DNA from: Salipiger profundus
GTDB lineage: Bacteria > Pseudomonadota > Alphaproteobacteria > Rhodobacterales > Rhodobacteraceae
Direction: 5' to 3'
Length of the DNA stretch: 64,000 bases
Assembly (NCBI RefSeq): GCF_001969385.1
Contig: NZ_CP014802.1
Span: 1-64,000 of the forward strand
This document shows, piece after piece, positions 33,744-42,851 of this stretch (position 1 is the stretch's first letter; every line of letters starts with the position of its first letter). The notes below the pieces were generated by a model. That model saw nothing but the letters and a program-made list of their open reading frames with translations. It was not told where the DNA came from and made no database searches. The position numbers and the translations under genes were made by a program.

Positions 33744-34435
33744 TTGCTTTCATTCGAGGCTTACAGCCGGAACGGTTCATTGAACATCGTTATTCAATTT
33801 TATCGGTGGCCTGCTTTTTCGTTTTTTCTGATGGTCCTAAGCTTTCGCTGCGTTGCCTGCGTTAAACATTTCGGTTCCAGAATTGTTTAACAACAGAAGG
33901 TACATTGCGGAACCGGTGGACATACACCACACACGTCCAAGACCGTTATTTCCTCGTTTTGTGATACCCGCTGTCGCATTAACAGCGTGTTAGATCCCTT
34001 ATGGAGGCAATAGTGCGTAGGTGTAAGTGAAGATTCACTGTGTGTTTGGATGGTTAGTTGTCGGTGTTCGAGTTCGGTTGCGCGGTGGTCAAGTTGTCGA
34101 AAAGACTGCCCTTGTGAACGGCTACCGCGCTAATGACTAACTGTTATGGAACGTATCGCAGAGAACCCGTGGGGAAGAACGTTTGAGCTTTACATTGTCT
34201 GCACAAGAATTCCGCATGGGTTCTCAAATGGGCAAGTTTTCTCGCAACTGCGGAGGAATATGTGGAGGGGGGTGGAGTTTACGCTCCCCAAACACCCGAC
34301 GCTTCTGCAGAAGAATGAGCATATGTAATCCGAACGTGGAGCGAGATGATTCTGAAAAGCTTGAAAATAGTAAGTTCTTCCAATGATTGTAATAGTCACT
34401 ACTATTGCGCATTCATATAGGAGGCAAACTCGTTC
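33744..34435. other. Long intergenic gap with one strong dyad
   Basis: The 692 bases between the last GT4 gene and the first acyltransferase hold no convincing gene. GTTAAACA (33861-33868) pairs with TGTTTAAC (33884-33891), and after one T-T mismatch TTC pairs with GAA, giving a 12-position stem with a seven-base loop. A 60-codon frame at 34146-34328 has no recognised motif and ordinary length for chance. GAGGC before the ATG at 34436 is the next ribosome-binding site. Confidence 0.5.
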
Positions 34436-35449
34436 ATGATCTATACTCTTCAGGTCCTACGTTTCTTAGCGGCCTTCTTCGTTGTGCTTACCCACTCCAT
34501 GGGTGAGCAGGGTTTCGAGATTCAGGTCGGCGCATTCGGCGTTGACCTCTTCTTTGTCATTTCTGGTTTCATTATTGCGCATGTGACCGAAGGTGATCAA
34601 AAAAACTTTTTAGAAAAGAGAATCATTAGGATTGTGCCGCTGTATTGGCTCTTCACTCTACTGCTGACGGGTGTCACGCTTGTTGCGCCATCTCTTTTGA
34701 ATGCGGCTGAGTTCAATATACCACACATTATTTCATCTTTATTTTTTTATCCATATTGGACGGCGCAGACCGATTTCAAGCCGATATTAAAGCTTGGTTG
34801 GACCTTGAATTATGAAATGTTTTTTTACGCATTGTTTTTTATTGCAATGAAGGTGTCCCATACTCATCGCGAGTTTTTGGCCAGCCTACTCATCATTGTT
34901 GTTTTGACCGGGGTTGCAATTTTTCCCCCGGCAGACACCAGCCCTTTAGCTTTCTATGGGGGCAACATTATGTTTGAGTTCGTTTTTGGAATGGTGCTAG
35001 CTAAGCTCTATCGAGGCGGCCTGTGCTGGCGTATCCGATTAACAACTTCAGCAGGGATCTCTATACTGGCTCTTTCCAGTATGATCTTATTGACTTATTG
35101 GAGTGATCGTCTAGATCGTGTAATCGTTTTTGGTGTACCGTCGGCAATTTTGCTGTATGTGGCATTTTGTGTTGAGCCTTGGTTCGTCCAGCGAAGTAAT
35201 AGAATCAAGGAAGTCGCGGTAAGGTTAGGTGATCTCTCTTACCCGATGTATTTGATCCATATCTATGTCATCGCGTCGTTATCCCGACTGTTCGAGATTG
35301 AAATATCGATCGGAATGCTGTTTACTATGGTGCTCGTGTTCACCCTTCTTGTCGCGTGGGCTGTCGATATATACTACGACAGACCAATGCGTAGCGTGCT
35401 GCGGCGAAAGTTTCTCGTGCGTCAGCGGCAAGGCGTCTTGAGGGGGTGA
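34436..35449 (+). CDS. Membrane acyltransferase family 3 (OafA/ExoZ-like, no SGNH domain)
   Basis: The 337-aa protein has about ten helices. LRFLAAFFVVLTHSMG carries the conserved histidine, GVDLFFVISGFII the family signature, and EKRIIRIVPLYW the arginine motif of acyltransferase-3 proteins. These enzymes move acetyl or other acyl groups across the inner membrane onto glycans; ExoZ acetylates succinoglycan. It is separated from the GT operon by almost 700 bp, so it probably has its own promoter. AT-rich codons as in the cassette. Confidence 0.88.
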   Translation: MIYTLQVLRFLAAFFVVLTHSMGEQGFEIQVGAFGVDLFFVISGFIIAHVTEGDQKNFLEKRIIRIVPLYWLFTLLLTGVTLVAPSLLNAAEFNIPHIISSLFFYPYWTAQTDFKPILKLGWTLNYEMFFYALFFIAMKVSHTHREFLASLLIIVVLTGVAIFPPADTSPLAFYGGNIMFEFVFGMVLAKLYRGGLCWRIRLTTSAGISILALSSMILLTYWSDRLDRVIVFGVPSAILLYVAFCVEPWFVQRSNRIKEVAVRLGDLSYPMYLIHIYVIASLSRLFEIEISIGMLFTMVLVFTLLVAWAVDIYYDRPMRSVLRRKFLVRQRQGVLRG

Positions 35450-35825
35450 AATTACTGATCGAAGCACAGGAATGCAGCGTCTTTCAAGGTGCCCGAAGAG
35501 CTAGATATATCAAGGATTTACGCATAGTCCGCTTGAACTTGTCATTTCTGGTCTTCCAATGGTATTGCGAATGAGGCAGATCTGGGTTCAAACGCTTGGA
35601 AGCAGTATGAAGCGTTTAGTATGTTAAGCTTTTGATTTTAGATCAGGCTATCGACTACTAGTAAGGAACAAAATGAAACCTCATCCGACTCCTAGAAAGT
35701 GCGGCCTCCTATGATTCCGAAGTGCCTTTTGGTGCATGGAAGAGATGTCACTATGGTTCCGGCCTGACTCTGTTAAAACTCGGCCGCTTGCTTAATGTTT
35801 GCGTGCTTTTTCTCACGAGGTCTAG
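35450..35825. other. Intergenic gap without a visible gene
   Basis: The 376 bases between the two acyltransferase genes contain no convincing reading frame. ACGAGG precedes the ATG at 35826. I see no terminator or clear promoter. Confidence 0.4.
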
Positions 35826-37793
35826 ATGTTAGACTATCGACATCTCGGTTTTTCGCTGCACCAGTCGCATTATCGTCGCGATCTCGATGGTTTTCGTGCG
35901 CTCGCGGTGATCTCAGTTCTAATTTGTCATGCATTCCCAAGCGTCGTGCCGGGCGGTTTTGTTGGAGTGGATGTGTTTTTTGTTCTGTCGGGTTACCTAA
36001 TCACGGGTATTATTCTAAAAGGTCATCAGAGCGGAACATTCTCCATTTTAAAATTTTATAAACGGCGAGCTTTGCGTATCCTCCCCGCACTTTGTGTTGT
36101 CCTCCTGGCGACTTTGATAGTTGGCTGGTATGCATTGTTTCAGGTGGAGTTTTCAAATCTTGGTAAGCACATAATCGCTTCTTCGTTTTTCTTTGAGAAC
36201 TTTCAACTTTGGTCTGAGGCTGGGTATTTTGACACGGCGTCCGAGCGAAAGCCGACACTGCATCTGTGGAGTTTGGCGATCGAGGAACAATTTTATATTG
36301 TTTGGCCTCTATTGCTCTACGTCGTTTGCAGATCGCCAAAGTTGTTGCGATGCAATGTAGTTTTAGCGATATTAACTTCCTTTGCGTTCGGCATATTTTA
36401 TATATACAATGACGTTTCCGCCGCGTACTATTCTCCGCTGTCCAGAGCTTGGGAGCTTCTTGTTGGGGCCGCGCTCTCGGTGTTTCTGGTGAACGGAGAT
36501 TTTCCTATAAAAGCTGGCGCACGGAACTTTATGTCGGTTTTAGGAGCCGCATTAATTATAGCTGCACTGTTTTGGATTGATCCAAGCTCTTCGTTCCCCG
36601 GTTTTTGGGCTCTTTTGCCAACAATTGGCACTGCGCTTTTAATCGCTGCAGGTGAAGCGGCTGTGCTTAATCGTACCCTTTTTTCATGCCGGCCGGTAGT
36701 GTTCGTCGGGCTGATTAGTTATCCGCTATACCTTTGGCATTGGCCGATCCTTAGTTATCTGAACATCTCCTTTACTCGGATCCCTGTCGAGATTTCAATT
36801 TTGGCATTGGCGCTTGCGTTAGTCTTAGCTTGGCTGACCTTTCGTTTCTTAGAGTTGCCTATCCGCAGTCAATCTGGGAAGAGAAATGGGCTTGCTGTGT
36901 CACTTATTTCATCGGCGCTCGTTATTTCGGCTTTAGGCGGGTTGATTTATAAGGGTTTTATCCCTTCACGTATGGCGTCTGTCGCTTTCCCAACTGAAAA
37001 TGAGTGGGATTTTTTGTTGGCGAGGTCGAATTCTAATTCTGATGATCTGAGCGGTTTTTATCACGTGGGTGTCGCGTCTCAGGATGGTATTTTGGTAATT
37101 GGAGACTCCCATTTTGCCCAATATTCTGCTCGACTAGATGCAGCGCTTCTAAAAAGAGGCGAAAATGGTGCTTTGATGGCCCTTGGAGGAGGGTGTATCC
37201 CTCTTTTAGGTATTCAATCGGAGATTGTTGCTCGTGCGAGCTGCTGGCCCATGATTGCGCGCGCTTGGGAGATGGCAGAGTTGCCCAAGTTTTCCACTAT
37301 CGTAATAGGTGGAGCTTGGAATTCCTATATATTGGACCCTGGTGGTATATATGATTACAAACTTATGCAGGAGAATGGTGAGCTTGTCTCAATTGATACT
37401 GAGGAAGGGTTCAACCTAGTTTTACAACAACTTGAGGAGGGTGTCCGGTATTTGAGATCAATCGGAAAGCGTGTGGTTTTGGTTTTAGATAATCCGGCAG
37501 CACCTGAGTTCAACATTACCGGTCCGCGTTATCGTTTGAACCCGTTTTCCAATCAGCTTACCCCGCTCATGCGTGTTGCTGTTTCTTCGGAGCAAGTCAA
37601 CGTTCACGATCGGATGGTTGCTTTCGCTGAGAGGTTAAACATTGATTATATCGATCCCTTTGTTGAACTTTGCGAAGGATATATGTGCCTAGCGACTGAT
37701 GATAATGCAGTTCCAATTTACAAGGATAGTACTCACTTTAATCCACAATGGGCTCTTAGTTCAGCTACATTCATTGATCGTTTGGCGGAGTGA
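35826..37793 (+). CDS. Acyltransferase-3/SGNH fusion, OafA-type O-acyltransferase
   Basis: The 655-aa protein begins with a membrane domain (residues about 15-380) carrying RDLDGFRALAVISVLICHAF with the conserved histidine and GGFVGVDVFFVLSGYLIT, then a C-terminal periplasmic SGNH domain with ILVIGDSHFAQ (block I) and the D-x-x-H of KDSTHFNPQWA near the end. Two-domain proteins of this type O-acetylate surface polysaccharides. Length is typical. The ATG at 35826 is backed by ACGAGG. It is the last gene of the low-GC cassette. Confidence 0.9.
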   Translation: MLDYRHLGFSLHQSHYRRDLDGFRALAVISVLICHAFPSVVPGGFVGVDVFFVLSGYLITGIILKGHQSGTFSILKFYKRRALRILPALCVVLLATLIVGWYALFQVEFSNLGKHIIASSFFFENFQLWSEAGYFDTASERKPTLHLWSLAIEEQFYIVWPLLLYVVCRSPKLLRCNVVLAILTSFAFGIFYIYNDVSAAYYSPLSRAWELLVGAALSVFLVNGDFPIKAGARNFMSVLGAALIIAALFWIDPSSSFPGFWALLPTIGTALLIAAGEAAVLNRTLFSCRPVVFVGLISYPLYLWHWPILSYLNISFTRIPVEISILALALALVLAWLTFRFLELPIRSQSGKRNGLAVSLISSALVISALGGLIYKGFIPSRMASVAFPTENEWDFLLARSNSNSDDLSGFYHVGVASQDGILVIGDSHFAQYSARLDAALLKRGENGALMALGGGCIPLLGIQSEIVARASCWPMIARAWEMAELPKFSTIVIGGAWNSYILDPGGIYDYKLMQENGELVSIDTEEGFNLVLQQLEEGVRYLRSIGKRVVLVLDNPAAPEFNITGPRYRLNPFSNQLTPLMRVAVSSEQVNVHDRMVAFAERLNIDYIDPFVELCEGYMCLATDDNAVPIYKDSTHFNPQWALSSATFIDRLAE

Positions 37794-37981
37794 TTGATCT
37801 ATGGCTCCTGATGTAAGCGGAAACTTTTGGCTAGATATCAAGGTTTTGGCAGAGTTCTTTGCCAAAGAGCTACAAACTTGGTGGTCGGGAGGGTGAGTTC
37901 AATTCAGACAACGCGCGACCCAGTGGTTGTTGTTTACTTCGACCGTAAAGCACTATCACGTTATTCCAGAAGGGAATCGAC

Positions 37982-39148
37982 ATGAAAATCTCCGTTGCGG
38001 GCCTTGGTTACGTTGGCCTATCGAACGCCGTTCTGCTGGCGCAGAACAACCCGGTCACCGCCGTCGATGTCTCTGCGGAGCGCGTGGCGCTGGTCAATGA
38101 CCGGACGAGCCCGATCGTCGATGCCGAGCTCGAGGATTTCCTCGCCAACCGGTCGCTGCAGCTGACCGCGACGACGGATCCGGGCCAGGCCTATGCCGAT
38201 GCCGATTACGTCATCGTCGCAACCCCCACCAACTACGATCCGAAGACCAACTACTTCGACACCTCCAGCGTCGAGACGGTCATTGCCGAGGTGATCGCCG
38301 CCAATCCGCAGGCGACCATCGTCATCAAGTCGACCATCCCCGTGGGCTACGTCCGCCACATCCGCCGCGAGTTCGAGACCGACCAGGTGATCTTCTCGCC
38401 CGAGTTCCTCCGCGAGGGCCGGGCACTCTACGACAACCTGCATCCCTCGCGCATCATCGTGGGCGAACGCTCCGAGCGGGCGCGCGTCTTCGCCGACCTG
38501 CTGCTCGGGGGCGCCGAGGAAACCGACGTCCAAGTGCTCTTCACCGACCCCGACGAGGCCGAGGCGATCAAGCTCTTCGCCAACACCTACCTCGCGATGC
38601 GGGTGGCCTTCTTCAACGAGCTCGACAGTTATTCGCTGGCCGGCGGCATGGATAGCCGCCAGATCATCGAGGGCGTCAGCCTCGATCCGCGCATCGGCAG
38701 CCACTACAACAACCCCTCCTTCGGCTACGGCGGCTACTGCCTGCCCAAGGACACCAAGCAGCTCCTGGCCAACTACAGCCACGTGCCGCAGAACCTGATC
38801 CGCGCCATCGTCGACGCCAACCGCACGCGGAAGGATTTCCTCAGCGATCAGATCCTGATGCGCGGGCCCAAGGTGGTGGGCGTCTACCGGCTGGTGATGA
38901 AGGCCGGCTCGGACAATTTCCGCCAGAGCTCGATTCAGGGGATCATGAAGCGGCTGAAGGCCAAGGGCGTCGAGGTGATCGTCCATGAGCCGGTGCTGGA
39001 CGAGTCCGACTTCTTCCGCAGCCGCGTGGTCAACGACCTCGAGGCCTTCAAGGCCGAAGCCGACCTCATCGTCGCAAACCGCCTGACCGACGACATCCGC
39101 GACGTCGCGGACAAGGTCTTCACCCGCGACCTGTTCGGAGCCGACTGA
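37982..39148 (+). CDS. ugd: UDP-glucose 6-dehydrogenase
   Basis: The 388-aa enzyme oxidises UDP-glucose twice to UDP-glucuronate with NAD. It shows [10 protein letters not shown] for NAD binding at the N-terminus, [33 protein letters not shown] and the catalytic cysteine in [13 protein letters not shown] near residue 254. The length matches the short E. coli Ugd class. Its stop overlaps the start of the epimerase gene (TGATG), so both are co-translated, making UDP-GlcA and then UDP-GalA. Codon use returns to GC-rich here, so it belongs to the conserved flank. AGAAGGGA lies before the ATG. Confidence 0.95.
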   Translation: MKISVAGLGYVGLSNAVLLAQNNPVTAVDVSAERVALVNDRTSPIVDAELEDFLANRSLQLTATTDPGQAYADADYVIVATPTNYDPKTNYFDTSSVETVIAEVIAANPQATIVIKSTIPVGYVRHIRREFETDQVIFSPEFLREGRALYDNLHPSRIIVGERSERARVFADLLLGGAEETDVQVLFTDPDEAEAIKLFANTYLAMRVAFFNELDSYSLAGGMDSRQIIEGVSLDPRIGSHYNNPSFGYGGYCLPKDTKQLLANYSHVPQNLIRAIVDANRTRKDFLSDQILMRGPKVVGVYRLVMKAGSDNFRQSSIQGIMKRLKAKGVEVIVHEPVLDESDFFRSRVVNDLEAFKAEADLIVANRLTDDIRDVADKVFTRDLFGAD

Positions 39149-40164
39149 TGACCCAGCAAACCGTTCTTGTCACTGGAGCCTCGGGCTTCATCGGTTTCCA
39201 TCTCTGCCAGCGTCTGCTGGCCGACGGCTTTGGTGTTGTGGGGATCGACAACCTGTCGGACTACTACGACGTTGCCCTGAAGCAGCGGCGCCAGGCGATG
39301 CTGTCGCAGAACCCCGGCTTCACCATCGTCAACGAAAGCATCGAGACGCCGGGCGTCATCATGGGGCTTTTCGAGGAGCACGCGCCCGACTACGTGGTGC
39401 ATCTCGCCGCCCAGGCAGGGGTGCGCTATTCGATCGAGAACCCGCGCGCCTATCTCGAGAGCAACATCGTCGGCACATTCGAGATCCTTGAGGCCGCCCG
39501 GGCGCACCCGCCGAAGCACATGCTGCTGGCCTCGACCTCCTCGGCCTTCGGTGCCAACACCGAGATGCCCTACAAGGAGACCGAAAAGGCCGATCACCAG
39601 ATGTCGTTCTACGCGGCGACCAAGAAGTCGACCGAGAATATGGCGCACAGCTACGCGCATCTCTTTTGCCTGCCGATCACCATGTTCCGGTTCTTCACCG
39701 TCTACGGGCCCTGGGGACGGCCGGACATGGCATTGTTCAAGTTCACCAAGGCGATCCTCGAGGGCAAGCCCATCGACGTCTACAACCACGGCGACATGAA
39801 ACGCGATTTCACCTACATCGACGATCTCGTCGAGGGGATCCGGCTGCTGATGGACGCGGTGCCGGAACGGCCCGACGATGGCGTGGTGCCCGAGGGCGAC
39901 AGCCTGTCTCCGGTGGCGCCGCACCGGGTGGTCAACATCGGCAATTCCGACGCCGTGCAGCTGACCGACTTCATCGCCGCGATCGAGGCCGCCACGGGTA
40001 TCGAGGCGGAGCAGAACCTGATGCCGATGCAGCCGGGCGACGTGCCGGCGACCTGGGCGGACGCGGGTCTGCTGAACGATCTGACGGGATATCGCCCGAA
40101 GACCGCCGTGCCCGAGGGCGTGGCGCGCTTCGTGGAATGGTACCGCGACTATTATGTGAGCTAG
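39148..40164 (+). CDS. UDP-glucuronate 4-epimerase, copy 2
   Basis: The 338-aa extended SDR has GASGFIG, the STSSAFG serine segment, SFYAATKKS with YxxxK, and FFTVYGPWGRPDMALF, all shared with copy 1 at 4840-5856. It should convert the UDP-glucuronate made by the overlapping ugd to UDP-galacturonate. The last two codons and the stop (GTG AGC TAG) lie inside the IS5 inverted repeat, so the element has replaced the natural C-terminus: copy 1 ends HYATR, this copy ends YYVS. The change is unlikely to matter for activity. Confidence 0.92.
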   Translation: MTQQTVLVTGASGFIGFHLCQRLLADGFGVVGIDNLSDYYDVALKQRRQAMLSQNPGFTIVNESIETPGVIMGLFEEHAPDYVVHLAAQAGVRYSIENPRAYLESNIVGTFEILEAARAHPPKHMLLASTSSAFGANTEMPYKETEKADHQMSFYAATKKSTENMAHSYAHLFCLPITMFRFFTVYGPWGRPDMALFKFTKAILEGKPIDVYNHGDMKRDFTYIDDLVEGIRLLMDAVPERPDDGVVPEGDSLSPVAPHRVVNIGNSDAVQLTDFIAAIEAATGIEAEQNLMPMQPGDVPATWADAGLLNDLTGYRPKTAVPEGVARFVEWYRDYYVS

Positions 40165-40226
40165 GGTCAGGGTGCATTGATTTCTATGGCACTGCGTGAT
40201 TCACAGCCCCGAAAAGGAGCGGTGAT

Positions 40227-40264
40227 ATGAGCAATCTTTTCTGGTTGATCGACGCGCATATGTC
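40227..40264 (+). pseudogene. IS5-family transposase, N-terminal fragment
   Basis: ATG at 40227 after AGGAGCGGTGAT opens MSNLFWLIDAHMS, the usual start of IS5 (IS427-like) transposases. The frame is broken about 38 bases later where the IS66 end begins. Confidence 0.7.
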
Positions 40265-40309
40265 GTAACCGACCGGTTGACGCGCCTGCCGGTTGGAAGC
40301 GACCTGATC

Positions 40310-40349
40310 TAAGACACGTGCTTAACGAGGTTCTTTGCGACGTGTCTTA
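40310..40349. repeat. Palindromic repeat, copy 1, in the IS66 leader
   Basis: Outer arms TAAGACACGT (40310-40319) and ACGTGTCTTA (40340-40349) are perfect complements; the 20-base centre is only partly symmetric. A better-preserved copy lies at 40404-40443, exactly 94 bp further on. Confidence 0.8.
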
Positions 40350-40403
40350 GATGGAAGGTAATCACCCGATTGAAGCCGCCTGCCTGATTGAGGAGTTCCG
40401 AGG

Positions 40404-40443
40404 TAAGACACGTGCATAACGACGTCGTTAGCGACGTGTCTTA
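40404..40443. repeat. Palindromic repeat, copy 2, just before IS66 tnpA
   Basis: Outer arms TAAGACACGT (40404-40413) and ACGTGTCTTA (40434-40443) surround a perfect 14-bp palindrome TAACGACGTCGTTA (40417-40430), with GCA and GCG as the only asymmetric spacers. It ends 13 bp before the tnpA start and could form a cruciform or an mRNA hairpin near the ribosome-binding site. Confidence 0.85.
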
Positions 40444-40456
40444 TAGGGGAGCGGCC

Positions 40457-40825
40457 ATGCTGGGCGAGGTTCTGGGTGTCGAACGGCGCCGGCGGTGGAG
40501 CGAAGACGAGAAGCTGGAGATCCTGTCGGAAGTCGGTCTCAGCGGTGCCTCGGTTACGCAGGTGGCGCAGCGCCACGAGATCACACGCTCCCAGATTTAC
40601 GGCTGGCGGCGTGATCTGAAGAAGAAGGGCCTATGGTCGCCGGATCGCGGGGCTGTTTTCCTGCCGGTGGATTTCAGCGGGCACCCGGAACCGGAAAGCG
40701 CGCCCGCGCCGGCGCGGCCAGTTCCGGTCGAACTGCGGCTAAGCAACGGCCGCTGCCTGAGGTTCGACAGCAGCATCGATGAAGAGGCGCTGACCCGGTT
40801 GATCCGGGCGGTGGAGGCAGCGTGA
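40457..40825 (+). CDS. tnpA: IS66 TnpA (helix-turn-helix accessory protein)
   Basis: The 122-aa protein starts at ATG 40457 after GGGGAGC and has the IS66 OrfA pattern: RRRWSEDEKLEILSE, then the helix-turn-helix ASVTQVAQRHEITRSQIYGWRRDL. The end RLIRAVEAA overlaps the tnpB start (GTGA). It assists transposition but is not the catalytic subunit. Confidence 0.9.
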   Translation: MLGEVLGVERRRRWSEDEKLEILSEVGLSGASVTQVAQRHEITRSQIYGWRRDLKKKGLWSPDRGAVFLPVDFSGHPEPESAPAPARPVPVELRLSNGRCLRFDSSIDEEALTRLIRAVEAA

Positions 40826-41169
40826 TCGGGCCCGGCACGGGGGTCCGGGTCTACCTCGCCTGCGGTGCCACCGACATGAGAAAGGGCATCGCGGGGCTGT
40901 CGACCATGGCCCAGGATGTCCTGCGCCAGAAGCCGACGAGCGGCGCGGTCTTTGCGTTCCGGGGGCGCCGAGGTGATCGTTTGAAGCTGCTTTACTGGGA
41001 TGGGCAGGGCTTCTGCCTCTACTACAAGGTGCTCGAACGCGGTCGTTTCCCCTGGCCCAACACCGAGGCTGGTATCGCCCGGCTGACGTCGGCACAGCTG
41101 GCCATGCTCTGGGAGGGGATCGACTGGCGGCGTCCGGACTGGGGTGCGCCGCCAGCACGGGTGGGGTGA
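40822..41169 (+). CDS. tnpB: IS66 TnpB (Orf2)
   Basis: The 115-aa protein begins at GTG 40822 with MIGPGTGVRVYLACGATDMRKG and contains LKLLYWDGQGFCLYYKVLERGRFPWP, the conserved core of IS66 Orf2. It is required for IS66 transposition, with an unknown biochemical role. Confidence 0.92.
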   Translation: MIGPGTGVRVYLACGATDMRKGIAGLSTMAQDVLRQKPTSGAVFAFRGRRGDRLKLLYWDGQGFCLYYKVLERGRFPWPNTEAGIARLTSAQLAMLWEGIDWRRPDWGAPPARVG

Positions 41170-41231
41170 TTTATCACTCTGATTCCCCTTGTTTTATTGG
41201 ATTTTGACGACACGGCGTGGTATCTGTCGGC

Positions 41232-42851
41232 ATGTCCGTAGACGCCGACATTCTCACCGATGACCCCACCGTTCTGAAGGCGATGATCGCCGCGCTTCAG
41301 GCGGAGAATGCGCGCATGTCGGCCACGCTCCAGGCCCACGAACAGCTGGTCCAGGCGCTGCGCCTGCGGATCGCCAGGCTGCAGAAGCAGGCCTTCGGCA
41401 AGTCCTCGGAGAAGATCGAACGGGAGATCGCCCAGCTCGAGCTGGCGCTGGAAGACCTGCTGATAGCGGTTGCCGAGCAGCGTAATGAACCGGCTGGCGA
41501 AGATGATGCCGAAGCTCCCGCCGCCGATGCCGGACCCGCCGAGGTGAAGCTCCGCCGCAGGCCCCGGGTCTCCGACGAGACCCCGCGGGAGCGACGCGAA
41601 CTCGACCCCGGCACCTGCTGCCCTGATTGCGGCGGCGACCTCCGCGTGGTCGGCGAGGATGTGAGCGAGCTTCTCGACATGGTCGCCGCGCAGATGAAGG
41701 TCATCGAGATCGCGCGGGTGAAGAAGTCCTGCCGCCGCTGCGAGCGAATGGTGCAGCCCGCCGCCCCGAGCCGCCCGATCCCCGGCAGCATGGCCGGGCC
41801 GGGTCTGTTGGCGCATGTTCTGGTCTCCAAGTTCGATGACCACGTTCCGCTCTATCGCCAGAGCGAGATCTACGCGCGCATGGGCGCGGACGTGCCCGAC
41901 AGTACGCTGCTGGACTGGTGCGGCCGGGCAATGAAGGTGCTCGCGCCGATCATCGAAAGGATCGAGGCCGAGGTCATGGCGGCACCGGTCCTGCATGCGG
42001 ACGACACGCCGATCCGCGTCCTGGACCGCTCCCGCCGGGACCGCGGTCTCGGCAAGGGGGTGAAGCAGGGGCGGGTCTGGGCCTATGTCTCGGACCAGAG
42101 GCCCTGGTCGGGGACCGCTCCGCCCGGCGTGGTCTACCGCTTCTCACCGGACCGGAAAGGCGAGCATCCCCGTTATCACCTGCAAAACAGCAGCGGTATC
42201 CTCCAGGCGGACGCCTATGCGGGCTTTGGCCAGCTCTACGAGCGCCGCGCGGACGGCAGCAGCCAGTTCCGCGAGGCGGCCTGCTGGGCACATCTGCGGC
42301 GCGACTTCCACGATGTCTGGGAGGCCACGAAGTCCGAGATCGCGCGGGAGGCGCTGGATCGGATCGGCAAGCTCTACGATGTCGAACGGCGGATCGCCGG
42401 TCAGCCCGCCGAGCTGCGCAAGGCCGCACGGGAGCAACACTCCCGCCCCCAGGTCGATGCCTTCAAGGCATGGGCCGAGGCCCAGCTGGCGCGCATCCCG
42501 GGCAAGGGCGATCTCGCGAAGGCCTTCCGCTACGGGCTCTCCCGCTGGCCGTCATTCGAACTGTTCCTCGAGGACGGACGCATCGGGATCGACAACAACC
42601 CGGCCGAGCGTGCGATGCGTCCGATCGGGATCGGCCGGAAGAACTGGCTCTTCGCAGGATCCGACAGCGGCGGGGAGACACTGGCCCGGGCCATGACCCT
42701 GATCGAGACCGCCAAGATGAGCGGCCTGGACCCGCAAGCCTGGCTCGCTGATGTCCTCGACCGCATCCACGATCACAAGATCAACCAGCTCGACGAACTG
42801 CTGCCCTGGCAATGGAAGCCGGCGGGGCAGACGCACAGCACGGCGGCCTGA
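41232..42851 (+). CDS. tnpC: IS66 TnpC transposase
   Basis: The 539-aa protein has an N-terminal coiled coil (LQAENARMSATLQAHEQLVQ), a zinc-finger-like CCPDCGG with CRRCERM, then the DDE domain with VLHADDTPIRVLD and a C-terminal GIDNNPAERAMRPIGIGRKNWLFAGSD (in parts), the IS66 signature. It looks intact. The ATG at 41232 is used. The next gene overlaps its stop by one base. Confidence 0.92.
   Translation: MSVDADILTDDPTVLKAMIAALQAENARMSATLQAHEQLVQALRLRIARLQKQAFGKSSEKIEREIAQLELALEDLLIAVAEQRNEPAGEDDAEAPAADAGPAEVKLRRRPRVSDETPRERRELDPGTCCPDCGGDLRVVGEDVSELLDMVAAQMKVIEIARVKKSCRRCERMVQPAAPSRPIPGSMAGPGLLAHVLVSKFDDHVPLYRQSEIYARMGADVPDSTLLDWCGRAMKVLAPIIERIEAEVMAAPVLHADDTPIRVLDRSRRDRGLGKGVKQGRVWAYVSDQRPWSGTAPPGVVYRFSPDRKGEHPRYHLQNSSGILQADAYAGFGQLYERRADGSSQFREAACWAHLRRDFHDVWEATKSEIAREALDRIGKLYDVERRIAGQPAELRKAAREQHSRPQVDAFKAWAEAQLARIPGKGDLAKAFRYGLSRWPSFELFLEDGRIGIDNNPAERAMRPIGIGRKNWLFAGSDSGGETLARAMTLIETAKMSGLDPQAWLADVLDRIHDHKINQLDELLPWQWKPAGQTHSTAA

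Larger units (their letters stand above)
22680..37950. other. Lower-GC segment: probable exchangeable EPS serotype cassette
   Basis: Reading the sequence, third codon positions are mostly G or C up to about 22680 and again from about 37982, but are mixed with many A and T between. The segment holds wzc, all four GT4 genes, wzy, wzx and the three acyltransferases, the genes that define a polymer structure. The left boundary falls inside wza and the right just before ugd, so conserved flanking genes bracket it. Boundaries are by eye. Confidence 0.8.

Noticed and set aside
34146..34328. A 60-codon frame in the 692-bp gap
   Set aside because: No recognisable motif, no clear ribosome-binding site, and a second overlapping frame of similar length argues for chance.
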